Shown: piece after piece, positions 15,827 through 24,843 of the stretch
How the letters are laid out: each line of letters begins with the position of its first letter
Numbering within the stretch: the first letter of the stretch is position 1
Assembly (NCBI GenBank): GCA_049366715.1
Contig: JBMNCQ010000004.1
Span: 124,001 to 188,000, forward strand
Direction of reading: 5' to 3'
Source of the DNA: JBMNCQ01 sp049366715
GTDB lineage: Bacteria; Bacillota; Peptococcia; Peptococcales; BICA1-8
DNA length: 64,000 nt
Position numbers and translations under genes: made by a program
Notes under the pieces: model-generated
The model's database searches: none
What the model was told of the DNA's origin: nothing
What the model saw: the letters and a program-made list of their open reading frames with translations, nothing else

Positions 15827-17878
15827 TCAAACATCTTCCGAAAAAATCTGATAAATTGGTGCACCTTCGCATTGGGCAGGATAACGTAAGCCCAGCAATG
15901 CCGCTACCGAGGGCGCCACATCCACTTGCCGGATAATCCGCTTTGTGGTAAATCCGGGCTTAATGCCGGGACCCGCCGCTACAAAAATCGGTGAAACGGA
16001 AGTCTCATAATATCCCTCTGAGGTGGAAATACTGTCACCATGCAATCTGTTGTATCCTTCTTCAACAGAGAAAAAGATGTCACCACATTCCGGTCCATGG
16101 GCACCGATTAACACAGCATCTTTATTCCTGAGGCAGATACCGACAACACGTTTACCTGTCCGGTGGTCCCGGTAATTATATAAATCACTGATTATTTGTT
16201 CCTCCAGTTCATATTTATCTTTAGGGTCCACAATACCATATTTATCACGGCCTTTAAGATTGATATAGATATAGTTGCTGCGGATCTGCACAGCCCTGGT
16301 CCTTTCCCAATCTACTTCCCGCAGGGAATTGCCGTCTTCATCTTTTTTCAAGACCGTATAGCCCAGCTCTTCCATAACTTTTGTATTGAGGCCGCCATAC
16401 TCCCCTAAAATAGGCGGAACATTTTCCCCGACGATCAGGCCGTGATCACTTACCAGTAAAATCGTCCAGCCTTCAGCCAACAAGGGCATGAATTCGCCCA
16501 GATAATCATCGGTCTGCCGGTAGAACTTTTCAATAAACCCTTGATAGGTTTTTTCCTCGGTATGATCCCATTCAGGCAGCGTCTTAGCAAGATGCCACAA
16601 CTGATGACCGGCACAATCAATATTGTGAAGATGGGAGAATACGACTTCATAACCCTTCTCTCTAATACAGTAATTCATGCAATCCGCCTGCCATTTATTG
16701 TATTGAACCCAGGAAGGTTCAAATATTTCCCGGACCAGCTCGTCATCTTCCCCGCCGATTAAGCTAACAGGCGGAACATGACCGATATTTTCCACAATTT
16801 CCTGATAGAGTGACTTAGGATGCCATAATTGATCATTAGAAATATCCAAAGCATTACTAATCCACAGCCTGACTTTTTCCCCGGCCGGATCAAGCTCTAA
16901 AATCTTCATAGAACGGCAGGCCGGCTTAGTGACTTCTTTTTTGGTAACATCATCAATAATTCCCGGCACCATTTCACCCTTTTTTAAAGTAACAATAGGA
17001 GTTTCGGCTTTCTTATTTTTATAAATAGCCACCCGGTCGTATTCGCCGGCTGCATTTTTAAGAATTAAAGCCGGACGTCTCATTACACCGCCGGAAGTCA
17101 GCACGGTGAATTCTTTGGCTCCTTCCGGGGCATGGGCCCAACCTGCGGCATCTTTGAGGGGAGAGTTAACGATATCATAGGCTACCTTACTGCCGATAAC
17201 AACTTCCGTATCTTCATCATCCATAACATAGGTACGGACCTCACCGCCTTGACGGGCTGTATCACCCCACCACAACTCCATCATTTCATCATCAATATCA
17301 TCGTCTAAAGTATCTTCCAAATCAGTAATGATACAACCCACACCTGCCGGTTTATCCACCCTGGGTGCATAACGCACTTCTTTAATCTCAGGTGCGGCCA
17401 CGATCACTTTTTCCCAGTCAAGCTGGGCCACGCCCATATTGACCGAACCTGGCTGCGTACCATCCACAACACTTAGATTTTCACTCTGGGAAGACGGGGG
17501 CCAGGAGCTCCCGGGCCAATGCCAGACCAGAGTTTTCATACCGGCTTCCGAGGTAATATTCCAAATTTGTTCTGCGGTGCAATTACGGGAGTCCATATTA
17601 TAAACAACCGCATCCAGGCTCTCCGGAGATTGGCGCCAATAGCAGGTGATGCCATGGGTTCCCGGATAGGCACCGGTAGCAAGTGTCGTCCAGCAAGGAG
17701 GTGTGATCGTGGGGATTGCTCCCAGAAGGATTAAATCTTCTCGGGCCGCTCCCCGGTCAATTAATTTTTGCAGATTAGGCATTTTCCCTTCAGCCAGGTA
17801 TTTCCGGCTGATTCTTGGATCCATCCCGTCGACCCCAACTACCAATAGTTTATTCGTAAGTCCTTTTCTCTTCATCAT
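15827..17878 (-). CDS. alkaline-phosphatase-superfamily phosphodiesterase-like protein
   Basis: This 683-residue metalloenzyme of the alkaline phosphatase/nucleotide pyrophosphatase superfamily shows the metal site VVGVDGMDP at the N-terminus, the threonine nucleophile region IPTITPPCWTTLATGAYPGT, the second metal set HNIDCAGHQLWH and LLVSDHGL, and a late histidine in GAHGPECGD. There is no signal peptide or membrane segment, so it is cytoplasmic. Substrates in this fold include phosphodiesters, phosphomonoesters and phosphonates; the sequence does not decide. Because it directly precedes the choline operon, release of choline from a choline phosphoester is a tempting idea only. It is a single-gene unit with its own terminator and ATG start behind GAGGGGAG. 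Confidence 0.82.
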   Translation of the reverse strand: MMKRKGLTNKLLVVGVDGMDPRISRKYLAEGKMPNLQKLIDRGAAREDLILLGAIPTITPPCWTTLATGAYPGTHGITCYWRQSPESLDAVVYNMDSRNCTAEQIWNITSEAGMKTLVWHWPGSSWPPSSQSENLSVVDGTQPGSVNMGVAQLDWEKVIVAAPEIKEVRYAPRVDKPAGVGCIITDLEDTLDDDIDDEMMELWWGDTARQGGEVRTYVMDDEDTEVVIGSKVAYDIVNSPLKDAAGWAHAPEGAKEFTVLTSGGVMRRPALILKNAAGEYDRVAIYKNKKAETPIVTLKKGEMVPGIIDDVTKKEVTKPACRSMKILELDPAGEKVRLWISNALDISNDQLWHPKSLYQEIVENIGHVPPVSLIGGEDDELVREIFEPSWVQYNKWQADCMNYCIREKGYEVVFSHLHNIDCAGHQLWHLAKTLPEWDHTEEKTYQGFIEKFYRQTDDYLGEFMPLLAEGWTILLVSDHGLIVGENVPPILGEYGGLNTKVMEELGYTVLKKDEDGNSLREVDWERTRAVQIRSNYIYINLKGRDKYGIVDPKDKYELEEQIISDLYNYRDHRTGKRVVGICLRNKDAVLIGAHGPECGDIFFSVEEGYNRLHGDSISTSEGYYETSVSPIFVAAGPGIKPGFTTKRIIRQVDVAPSVAALLGLRYPAQCEGAPIYQIFSEDV

Positions 17879-18355
17879 GCTTATCTCCCCTCTTATTACC
17901 TATTCAGGCTTAATATGCAAATAAGAATCATTAGTTCTATTTATAGGTTAATATCTGGGCAGGGTAATGTAAAATATTGAACATATATACCCCCTATAAT
18001 CAAAATAAATCTGCATTAAATACACTTCCGCCTTAACTATTGGTATGAGCCGTTCAGCGCCGCCGGCTCCCATTTAAACTAAGAAATGGCTATACCTGAT
18101 ATAGCAATAAAATATAACCTCTTTTCTAATAACAGAAACTGCCTTTCCTATGCACTGAGAATATTTCTGCCGCTCCCCCGGGCAATATTTTTCCTTATAT
18201 TTCCAAAAATGGCCGCATAAAAAAACCTCTCTAAAAAGCGGTTGGCCCATTGATCACTTTATTTTTAACTGCTCCGTTCTAAACAGCCCTTAAGCAAAGG
18301 AATTGTCATAACGGACAATAAATGGCTGAGGAGAGCACATTTAACTGCAAAAATA
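17879..18355. other. intergenic region, no gene found
   Basis: About 480 bases between the start of the phosphodiesterase-like gene and the terminator of the molybdoenzyme operon. It should carry the promoter of the minus-strand gene at 17878. I see no convincing coding frame, RNA gene or repeat in it. Confidence 0.5.
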
Positions 18356-18394
18356 AAACTAAGGCCGCACTCCTTCTTGGTGCGGCCTTAGTTT
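18356..18394 (-). terminator. intrinsic terminator of the molybdoenzyme operon
   Basis: A perfect 15-bp stem (18356-18370 with 18380-18394, core AAGGCCGCAC) with a 9-nt loop and TTTTATTTTT following on the minus strand. It lies 21 bp past the ferredoxin-subunit stop and is the strongest terminator in this part of the window. Confidence 0.92.
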
Positions 18395-18415
18395 AACTAC
18401 TAGGGGAATCTCTGC

Positions 18416-18928
18416 TTATTTTTCTCCTGCTGTTTTGTAGGCGGCATTAATCATATTCCCCGCAAATTTAAATTCCTTATTCTCCAAAACTTTATTAAGA
18501 GGCGCAAACTTTAAAGCCTCCACCGGGCACACCCTTACGCAGGCAGGCTGCAAACCCGCTTCTACCCTTTCCGTACAGAGACTGCATTTGTACATTTTAT
18601 CCTCCAGGTCATAACGGGGAACCCCGAAAGGGCAGGCCAAGGCGCAGCTATGACACCCTATGCAGAGCTCTTTATTGACCAGTACGGCTTTGGTCTTAAG
18701 ATTTTTTGTTATGGCTCCGGTGGGACAGCCCATAATGCAGGGACTGTCTTCACAGTGCAGACAGGAAGCCGAGATATAATGAATACTGCCTCCCTCTTCC
18801 ACCTGATAGATTCTGCGGTTAGCGGGCTGTCCTTTTTCCGGATCAATATCATTCTGATCCATACAGGCCACGGCACAAGCCCCGCAGCCGGAGCATATAT
18901 TCAAATCCAGATAAATCGCCATTTCCAT
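18416..18928 (-). CDS. four-cluster ferredoxin subunit of the molybdoenzyme (DmsB/HycB type)
   Basis: This 170-residue electron-transfer subunit has four cysteine sets for [4Fe-4S] clusters: CSGCGACAVACMDQND, CLHCEDSPCIMGCPTGAI, CIGCHSCALACPFGVP, and CSLCTERVEAGLQPACVRVCP. This arrangement is that of the beta subunits of DMSO-reductase-family enzymes. No signal or membrane anchor is present and no gamma subunit follows, so the complex is soluble. The ATG overlaps the end of the catalytic-subunit gene, with AGGAAGGGGG upstream. It is the last gene of the operon. Confidence 0.92.
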   Translation of the reverse strand: MEMAIYLDLNICSGCGACAVACMDQNDIDPEKGQPANRRIYQVEEGGSIHYISASCLHCEDSPCIMGCPTGAITKNLKTKAVLVNKELCIGCHSCALACPFGVPRYDLEDKMYKCSLCTERVEAGLQPACVRVCPVEALKFAPLNKVLENKEFKFAGNMINAAYKTAGEK

Positions 18929-21093
18929 TAGTTGCTGCCCCCTTCCTCAATTTTCTCCACCTTGCAAAGAACAGATTTAAATCCCGGAAATCCGGAAAGG
19001 GGATCGAGATAATCTCCTGCAAAGAGCAGGTTGACATCTGCCGCCGGATGACCATGGTACATATGGATAACCCCCGGCTGGACCATCTGGGTCAGATTTG
19101 CTTTCACGATAATGGAATTCCGGGGTGTCGCCAAACGCACGGCTTCATCCTGCTTAATGCCCAGGCGCAAGGCATCATCAGGATTAAGGTCCGCCGCAGG
19201 GTTATTGGGACGCAAGCTGTTTGTCCAGGAAAGACGGAAAGTCCGGGAGTGAATGAACATGGGCAGTCTTGAACCCGTATTGAGAATATAAGGGTATTCC
19301 TGAGCCATTTCCGGGGTCCTTTCTCTACTGTATTTGGGCGGGATATAGGCAGGCAGGGCTTCAAACCCGGGGCGGCCTTCATATTTCTCCAAGATCTTGG
19401 ATTTAAATTCAAACTTACCCGACGGTGTTTTAAACCCGCTGTCTACATACTTTCTCTCAGGTATCTGCAAAGGATTCGGCACAAACATTCCGCCCGGATG
19501 CTTTTTCAGTTCTTCCACCTTCATCCCACTAGGTTCCAGAATCCAGTCAATACTTGCTTCATAACCGGCCTGGAAAAGAGGGTCCTCAAGCCCCAGTTTT
19601 TCCGCTAGCCCATAAATAATGTCCGTGTCGGAGCGGGAATCATAAAGAGGCTCAATAGCAGGAGTCGTAAAAATAAGGTAGCCCATCCCCCAGCAGCGCA
19701 TTTCACTCCGCTCCACCGAGGAACAAGCCGGCAGAACGATATCGGCATACCGGCAGGTATCGGTCATAAAAATATCTACATTAACAAAGAACTCAAGTTT
19801 TTGGAGACTCTCCAGCATGCCCTGGGAATCAGGCCACATCCGGTAATTGAGACCAAATCCGATCAGCCCTTTAACCGGATAAGGTTTTCCCGATTTGATC
19901 TGATACGGCAGTTCCATAGCCTGAGCCTCTTCATCAATGACTTCTGTCCAAACCGGGAATTTAGCGGCCCCGATTCTGGGTGCCATCTCATTCCACGGTT
20001 TAGGCTGAATAAATTCATGTTCCCGGGACAAAAAACGTCCCGGCTGGTGGATAAAACTCTGCGGCGCGACAAAATTTCCGCCTTTCACATCATAGTTACC
20101 GGTTAGACCTACCAGAGAAAATATCGCCCGGTAATTTTGCACCCCATTGGTGTGATGTACCACAGGAGATGCACTGGGCAGGATGGCTCCCGGCTTAACA
20201 GTTCCATACATCCGGGCTGCAGCCCGGATCTTTTCGGCAGGTACTCCTGTCAGTTCTTCCCCTTTCTCCGGCGGAAAGTTTTTGACATACTCCTGATACT
20301 CCTTAAACCCATAACAATAATTCGCTGTAAATTCCTGATCATACAGCTTTTCCTTAATCAGGACATGAGCCATGGCCAGAGCCAGGGCCCCGTCGGTACC
20401 GGGCCTGACCTGCAGATGGATATCGGCCTGGGCTGTAGTGGGTGTCTTCCGGGGATCCACCACAATGAGTTTCATTCCCCGCCCTTTACCCTTAAGAATC
20501 GCCCGGGCATTGCCGGGATTGGTATAAAAAGGGTTGGCACTCCAGACTAAGAGACAATTGGTATTTTTTAAATCCGGACCGCCCGCCCGCCCGAAAACAA
20601 GCTGCTGGGCCATAGCCGTCGCCCGGGCACAGGTACTGGATTCCGATAAATAATTAGGAGAGCCGAAAGAATGGGCCAGACGCTTTAAGTAAGGCCGGAA
20701 CCATTTGCTGTAGCCGGCGAAAAAAGCCACCGATTCCGGACCGGATTCACTTTTAAAAGTATTGAATCTTTCCGCAATTGTCCCCAAAGCTTCATCCCAG
20801 GATATCGGCTCAAACTGGCCCGAACCCCGTTCCCCGCTTCTCTTTAAAGGAGTTTTTAAACGTTCCTCATGATACACGTACTGGCGGGTGGCGGCCCCTT
20901 TAGAACACAATTTTCCCTGACTATACGGGTGTGCCTCACTGCCCTCAACCTTGATGATCCTGCCGTCTTTCACAAAGAGATCCAGCCCGCACTGTGTGGT
21001 GGGATCACAGATCGCACAAATAGATTTTCTGATTTGAATACCGGTCCGGGGACCGGGAATCTTCCCTTTTAATAATTGCTCAACATCTTTCAC
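18928..21093 (-). CDS. cytoplasmic molybdopterin oxidoreductase, catalytic subunit (DMSO reductase family)
   Basis: This 721-residue protein contains the N-terminal [4Fe-4S] motif, molybdopterin-binding domains and the C-terminal dinucleotide-binding domain (YILNTGSRLPMFIHSRT onward). The Fe-S motif is CAICDPTTQCGL, with five residues between the second and third cysteines instead of the usual three or so, followed by KLCSKGAA. The likely metal ligand is the Cys in SESSTCARATAM. There is no twin-arginine signal, so it is cytoplasmic and not a respiratory reductase facing outward. The start is GTG with GGAGGTGGAAAAGG upstream and overlaps the flavoprotein gene by 14 bp. The partners suggest electrons pass through the ferredoxin subunit and flavoprotein to NAD(P). 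The substrate is unknown. Confidence 0.88.
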   Translation of the reverse strand: MKDVEQLLKGKIPGPRTGIQIRKSICAICDPTTQCGLDLFVKDGRIIKVEGSEAHPYSQGKLCSKGAATRQYVYHEERLKTPLKRSGERGSGQFEPISWDEALGTIAERFNTFKSESGPESVAFFAGYSKWFRPYLKRLAHSFGSPNYLSESSTCARATAMAQQLVFGRAGGPDLKNTNCLLVWSANPFYTNPGNARAILKGKGRGMKLIVVDPRKTPTTAQADIHLQVRPGTDGALALAMAHVLIKEKLYDQEFTANYCYGFKEYQEYVKNFPPEKGEELTGVPAEKIRAAARMYGTVKPGAILPSASPVVHHTNGVQNYRAIFSLVGLTGNYDVKGGNFVAPQSFIHQPGRFLSREHEFIQPKPWNEMAPRIGAAKFPVWTEVIDEEAQAMELPYQIKSGKPYPVKGLIGFGLNYRMWPDSQGMLESLQKLEFFVNVDIFMTDTCRYADIVLPACSSVERSEMRCWGMGYLIFTTPAIEPLYDSRSDTDIIYGLAEKLGLEDPLFQAGYEASIDWILEPSGMKVEELKKHPGGMFVPNPLQIPERKYVDSGFKTPSGKFEFKSKILEKYEGRPGFEALPAYIPPKYSRERTPEMAQEYPYILNTGSRLPMFIHSRTFRLSWTNSLRPNNPAADLNPDDALRLGIKQDEAVRLATPRNSIIVKANLTQMVQPGVIHMYHGHPAADVNLLFAGDYLDPLSGFPGFKSVLCKVEKIEEGGSN

Positions 21094-22348
21094 CCTTTTC
21101 CACCTCCATTAGGATCTTATCGATTAAAATATTTTGCATCACTGGTGCCGAATATCCCGGAGCAGGGGTATTCTGCAGCAATGCTTTGATCATTCCGGTC
21201 TTTAAAGCACCGGACGAGGTATAATCATCCACGAAATTGGCCCCGGTCAAGCGTTCATCCTGCCAGAATAACTGACTGAACCTCTGCCCGTCATACCTTT
21301 TTTCGGTTCTGGTATAGTTCCGGACATCACCGATTCCTACAAAATCCATCCCCATAAAATGAGTAATATTATGGGGAATATTCCCGGGTAATGCTTCCGC
21401 CAACCCGGCCATATTCCGTCCTGCCGTGCGTCCCTGGTAACGGCCATTAGCCCACAGCCCGATGATCTGCTGTTCCCCCGTAAGAAGATTCGTACCCTGA
21501 GCTACGTCGCCCGCCGCATAAACCCCCGGGACATTGGTCCTCATATACTTATCCACCAGCACCCCTTGCTGACATTGAATCTGGCCGCGGTCAATAAAAT
21601 TAATGTTGGCCCGCACACCGATACACATGACTAAAAAATCCGCTGCTTCTCCTTCCGGGCTCTCTCCGAAATAGGCCTTAATCCCCCCCGCTGTTTCTTC
21701 AATCTTTTTGATGGCGGCACCGAATTTTAACTTTATTCCCTTTTTCACTAAACGGTCTTCAATCACTTCGGCACAATCCCGGTGGGCAGCTAAAGGAAAG
21801 ATGTACTCTGCTAAATCGGCTAAAGTTACTTCCAAACCGGCTTTGTAGAAAGTCTCCACGAGCTTGATGCCTACCATTGAAGCACCGATTATCAGGGCTT
21901 TCTGCGGCCTCTGAGCCAGAACCTCTTTCAGCCGGACAGCATCCTCTACCGTTCTCATGACATAAACCTTGTTGGAGTCGATTCCCGGAATGGGCGGTAA
22001 AAAAGGGGCCGCCCCCGCGGCAATCAAGCATTGGTCAAATTGAAGCTCAAACCCCCCTTGATTTGCGACCACCCTTTCCGAAGCATCCAGCTTGATTACA
22101 GGTGAATCCGGATGCACATCTGCCCGGTATGTTTGATAAATCTCGTCTCCATTTCCATAAGGAAAAAGGCCCGGAAAGTCAATTTTTCCCGCTACATAAT
22201 AGGTTGTTAACATGGGATTGGCTACCGGCCATTGATTATCTGTGAAAATATGAATTTCCCCGGTATAGCCGCTTTCCCGCAGCGCTTTAAGGCACTCGGC
22301 ACCGGCACAGCCATTACCGATTATGGCAATTTTTTTTCCAGCCTCCAA
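21080..22348 (-). CDS. FAD/NAD(P)-dependent oxidoreductase of the NirB/ferredoxin-reductase type
   Basis: This 422-residue flavoprotein has FAD site KIAIIGNGCAGAECLKALRE, NAD site ALIIGASMVGIKLVETFYKA and the C-terminal FAD motif VPGVYAAGDVAQG, as in the N-terminal domain of NirB and in rubredoxin or ferredoxin reductases. The first gene of the operon, it probably links NAD(P)H to the ferredoxin-like subunit two genes on. The start is TTG with GAGGTGAAG upstream. The promoter at 22396-22401 and the palindrome at 22371-22387 lie just before it. Confidence 0.87.
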   Translation of the reverse strand: MEAGKKIAIIGNGCAGAECLKALRESGYTGEIHIFTDNQWPVANPMLTTYYVAGKIDFPGLFPYGNGDEIYQTYRADVHPDSPVIKLDASERVVANQGGFELQFDQCLIAAGAAPFLPPIPGIDSNKVYVMRTVEDAVRLKEVLAQRPQKALIIGASMVGIKLVETFYKAGLEVTLADLAEYIFPLAAHRDCAEVIEDRLVKKGIKLKFGAAIKKIEETAGGIKAYFGESPEGEAADFLVMCIGVRANINFIDRGQIQCQQGVLVDKYMRTNVPGVYAAGDVAQGTNLLTGEQQIIGLWANGRYQGRTAGRNMAGLAEALPGNIPHNITHFMGMDFVGIGDVRNYTRTEKRYDGQRFSQLFWQDERLTGANFVDDYTSSGALKTGMIKALLQNTPAPGYSAPVMQNILIDKILMEVEKGERC

Positions 22349-22370
22349 AATACTTCACCTCATTTTCCGC

Positions 22371-22387
22371 AACTTGTCTGACAGGTT
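22371..22387. promoter_or_regulatory. candidate operator of the FadR-type regulator
   Basis: A 17-bp near-palindrome (AACTTGTCTGACAGGTT; 7 of 8 arm positions pair) lies about two bases downstream of the expected transcription start of the molybdoenzyme operon. FadR-subfamily proteins recognise a short GT...AC palindrome, and the centre here is TTGTCTGACAG. The position suits repression of the operon by the divergent GntR-family gene. Inferred, not tested. Confidence 0.6.
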
Positions 22388-22395
22388 GTGTTTTC

Positions 22396-22401
22396 ATTAT
22401 A
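22396..22401 (-). promoter_or_regulatory. extended -10 promoter of the molybdoenzyme operon
   Basis: On the minus strand the sequence reads TGCTATAATG: a perfect TATAAT with the TGn extension. The region 17 bases upstream is a poor -35 match, as is common for extended -10 promoters. Transcription would start near 22389. Confidence 0.65.
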
Positions 22402-22496
22402 GCATTTTTTTCATAATCTTACACTTATTATTACAAAAACCCCCTGAGGAATTTCCTGGAGGCAGGTCTATTTTCATCCGGGGATTCAGCAGCTTA

Positions 22497-22525
22497 TTGC
22501 CCCCTGGGCGCTATTCTTTTATAAT
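22497..22525 (+). promoter_or_regulatory. promoter of the GntR-family regulator
   Basis: TTGCCC at 22497-22502, a 17-bp spacer, and TATAAT at 22520-22525 form a good vegetative promoter 44 bp upstream of the regulator's ATG. Confidence 0.65.
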
Positions 22526-22568
22526 TATCTTAATGAGAAATTGATCTTACGATTAAAGGAGCAGGAAA

Positions 22569-23294
22569 ATGTTTGCGAAAAACGGCGGGGAAAAATTATA
22601 TGAAAAGGTTATCGGACATGTACAAAACCTGATCAGCACCAACGAGCTTAAAGACGGGGATATGCTCCCTTCCGAGGGGAAATTGTCAAAAACCCTGGAA
22701 GTAAGCAGGTCGACAGTCAGAGAAGGGTTAAGAATCTTAGAATTAATGGGGCTGGTGGAAACCTTGCGGGGCAAAGGTACTTTTGTGAGAATAAATGACG
22801 GCGAATCCTTTAAAAATAAACTGCATGAAAGTTTTCAGAGTATTAGCAGTCCTAATTCCTATTATGTTTATGAGATTGACAAATTACTGGAACCCAACAT
22901 TGCCAAGCTTGCCGCCCAAAGGGCTGGCGCTGAAGATATCACCGCATTAAAACAGGCTCTGGAGCAAATGGAAAAATCCATTAAGGAAGGCGGGTCCGGG
23001 GAAGAAGAATCCCTTTATTTTCATAAATGCCTGATTAATATTCTGAAGAATCCCTTTCTTAATTCTGTCTTCGATTTAACAAAAGAGATTCACCAGCGAA
23101 ACCGCGGGGTTATCCTTAACTTGCCTTACCGGGCCCGGGAAGTTCTTCAGGAACACACCAAAATATATGAAGCGGTTAAAGCCGGTGACGGGAATAAAGC
23201 CGGACGTTATATGCAGAAACATCTGGAAAAGGTGGGCCGGACACATAACGTAATTTATAACCTGATCAAAGAGAGCCCTGCAAAAGATACCTAA
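22569..23294 (+). CDS. FadR-subfamily GntR transcriptional regulator
   Basis: In this 241-residue protein the N-terminal winged helix-turn-helix (residues about 10-75) has the GntR signature DGDMLPSEGKLSKTLEVSRS and TVREGLRILELMGLVETLRG. The C-terminal all-helical FCD domain has the E/D and His pattern of metal- or acid-binding FadR members (EIDKLLEPNIAKLAAQRAGA, later LYFHKCL and LQEHTKIYEAV). The gene is divergent from the molybdoenzyme operon and probably controls it through the palindrome at 22371-22387. ATG start behind AAAGGAG. Confidence 0.93.
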   Translation: MFAKNGGEKLYEKVIGHVQNLISTNELKDGDMLPSEGKLSKTLEVSRSTVREGLRILELMGLVETLRGKGTFVRINDGESFKNKLHESFQSISSPNSYYVYEIDKLLEPNIAKLAAQRAGAEDITALKQALEQMEKSIKEGGSGEEESLYFHKCLINILKNPFLNSVFDLTKEIHQRNRGVILNLPYRAREVLQEHTKIYEAVKAGDGNKAGRYMQKHLEKVGRTHNVIYNLIKESPAKDT

Positions 23295-23732
23295 GACACC
23301 GCTGTTTATACAACACAGAGCCGGCTAATACCCAATGGGAATTATGCTGACTACCGGCAGCAAATACAGCCAATTGCTGATCAAATGGAAACTAAGTTTC
23401 TGCTGTAAAGATTTTTATCACGATAATAGGTACATCTTATATTTTCTGCCTCAGCCGCTGCCCTGTCCATTATTTCCCGGCCTGCGGACCGGCCGGTTTA
23501 ATATATTTTTCTCTTTCAGCAAAATAGTAAGTTTATCCAGCCTAATATGGGTCACAAAGCATGTCTCACGCCATTTTCAGCTGTTCTCTGTCCATCTTGT
23601 TATTCTTCCGCGCTCAACCAGAACTACCACGGCGCTTTCTTTTTCATAATATTCAATATATACTATTTTAAAGAGGAATAATAAGAGTATTACAGAGAAA
23701 TACTATTTAATCACTTTTAGTGAGGTGCTCTT
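23295..23732. other. intergenic region with small inverted repeat before the AraC gene
   Basis: 438 bases without a supportable gene. Near its end, AGTATT at 23686-23691 and AATACT at 23699-23704 form an inverted repeat with a 7-nt centre, 29 bp before the AraC start. It may be an operator or a leader hairpin. The rest shows nothing I recognise. Confidence 0.4.
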
Positions 23733-24551
23733 ATGATTTTTGATTATACAATAAATTTTAACCTTGACACCGACTGGTTAATGCAAAAACACGATTTCCA
23801 CGAAAACTACGAGGTACTTTTCTCTTTATCCAATGCAGGCAAGTGTTTTGTAGGCAGCAACACCTACCCTTTAGAGCGGGGAACGATCATGATCATCAAA
23901 GATGCTGTCCTGCACAGAACAATCGCGAATGAGTGTACCGATTACCAAAGATACGTTTTGTACATCTCAAAGGAAACTCTAAAATCCATATCAACACCAC
24001 AAACAGACTTACTATCCCGGTTTAGTACGTTGAATCAATGTAGTAAGATCCAAGAAATGGACATTCCTAAAGTGATCCGACTATTCAAATCATGCTACAC
24101 TCCCCAAAATGCAGGCTTCGGGGATGATCTCAGAAAAGGCATCGCTTTTATTGAGCTGCTGCTCACGATCTCTGAATTGATCGACGATCAAAATCCTTCC
24201 GAGGCTTTAATGAATTTTGATTTCATAAAAGTATCACCGATTATCGAATACATCCAGAATAACCTGGCTGAAGAGCTATCCTTGGACTCTTTGGCAAAAA
24301 ATTTTTTCATGAGCAAATATTATATGTGCCATATTTTCAAATCTTCCACCGGGTTCTCCGTAGGTGAATTCATTATATCCAACCGGGTATTGCTGGCCCG
24401 GTCCCTGCTGAGAGAAGGATGCAGTGTTCAGGAAGCCGGTGAAAAATCAGGATTCAAAAACAACTCGCACTTTATCCATACTTTTGGCAAATTGTCGGGA
24501 AAATCTCCCGGACTCTACAGAAAGGAATATCTTATGAGCAGCAAAAAATAA
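23733..24551 (+). CDS. AraC-family transcriptional regulator
   Basis: In this 272-residue protein, residues about 1-160 form a cupin-like ligand domain (HDFHENYEVLFSLSNAGKCF and YPLERGTIMIIKDAVLHRTI). Residues about 165-265 hold the double helix-turn-helix DNA-binding domain of AraC proteins (NLAEELSLDSLAKNFFMSKY and EAGEKSGFKNNSHFIHTFGK, ending GKSPGLYRKEY). It is convergent with the hydroxyacid dehydrogenase operon and is the only regulator in that catabolic region, so it is the best candidate to control it. Start chosen at ATG with GTGAGGTG upstream. Confidence 0.93.
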   Translation: MIFDYTINFNLDTDWLMQKHDFHENYEVLFSLSNAGKCFVGSNTYPLERGTIMIIKDAVLHRTIANECTDYQRYVLYISKETLKSISTPQTDLLSRFSTLNQCSKIQEMDIPKVIRLFKSCYTPQNAGFGDDLRKGIAFIELLLTISELIDDQNPSEALMNFDFIKVSPIIEYIQNNLAEELSLDSLAKNFFMSKYYMCHIFKSSTGFSVGEFIISNRVLLARSLLREGCSVQEAGEKSGFKNNSHFIHTFGKLSGKSPGLYRKEYLMSSKK

Positions 24552-24552
24552 T

Positions 24553-24606
24553 AAAAGACTAAGCAGTTAAGCTCTCATTTCAAAGGCCTGTACCGCTTAG
24601 TCTTTT
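24553..24606 (+). terminator. terminator of the AraC gene
   Basis: A 12-bp stem (AAAAGACTAAGC at 24553-24564, its complement at 24595-24606) with a 30-nt loop, followed by further T residues. It lies directly after the AraC stop. The remaining bases to 24843 show nothing I can assign. Confidence 0.7.
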
Positions 24607-24843
24607 TTAATAACGATCTAAGGTCGCATCACTGCTCAATAAATTCCTTTTGCCATAATAATGCAAATTTTTTTTGATAATTCTAGTATTTTTTGAAATT
24701 TTCTGCACTATCCGGGCCTTTTCCCGCTACCTTACCTGCTCTAACAGGTCCCTTCTAACCCTAATCCTATACTTTGCAGGATTTGAGCGGCAGCCTTGTT
24801 TATGGTAACCGGCCTCCCGCTTCAAGCAATGCGTTTGAGAGAA

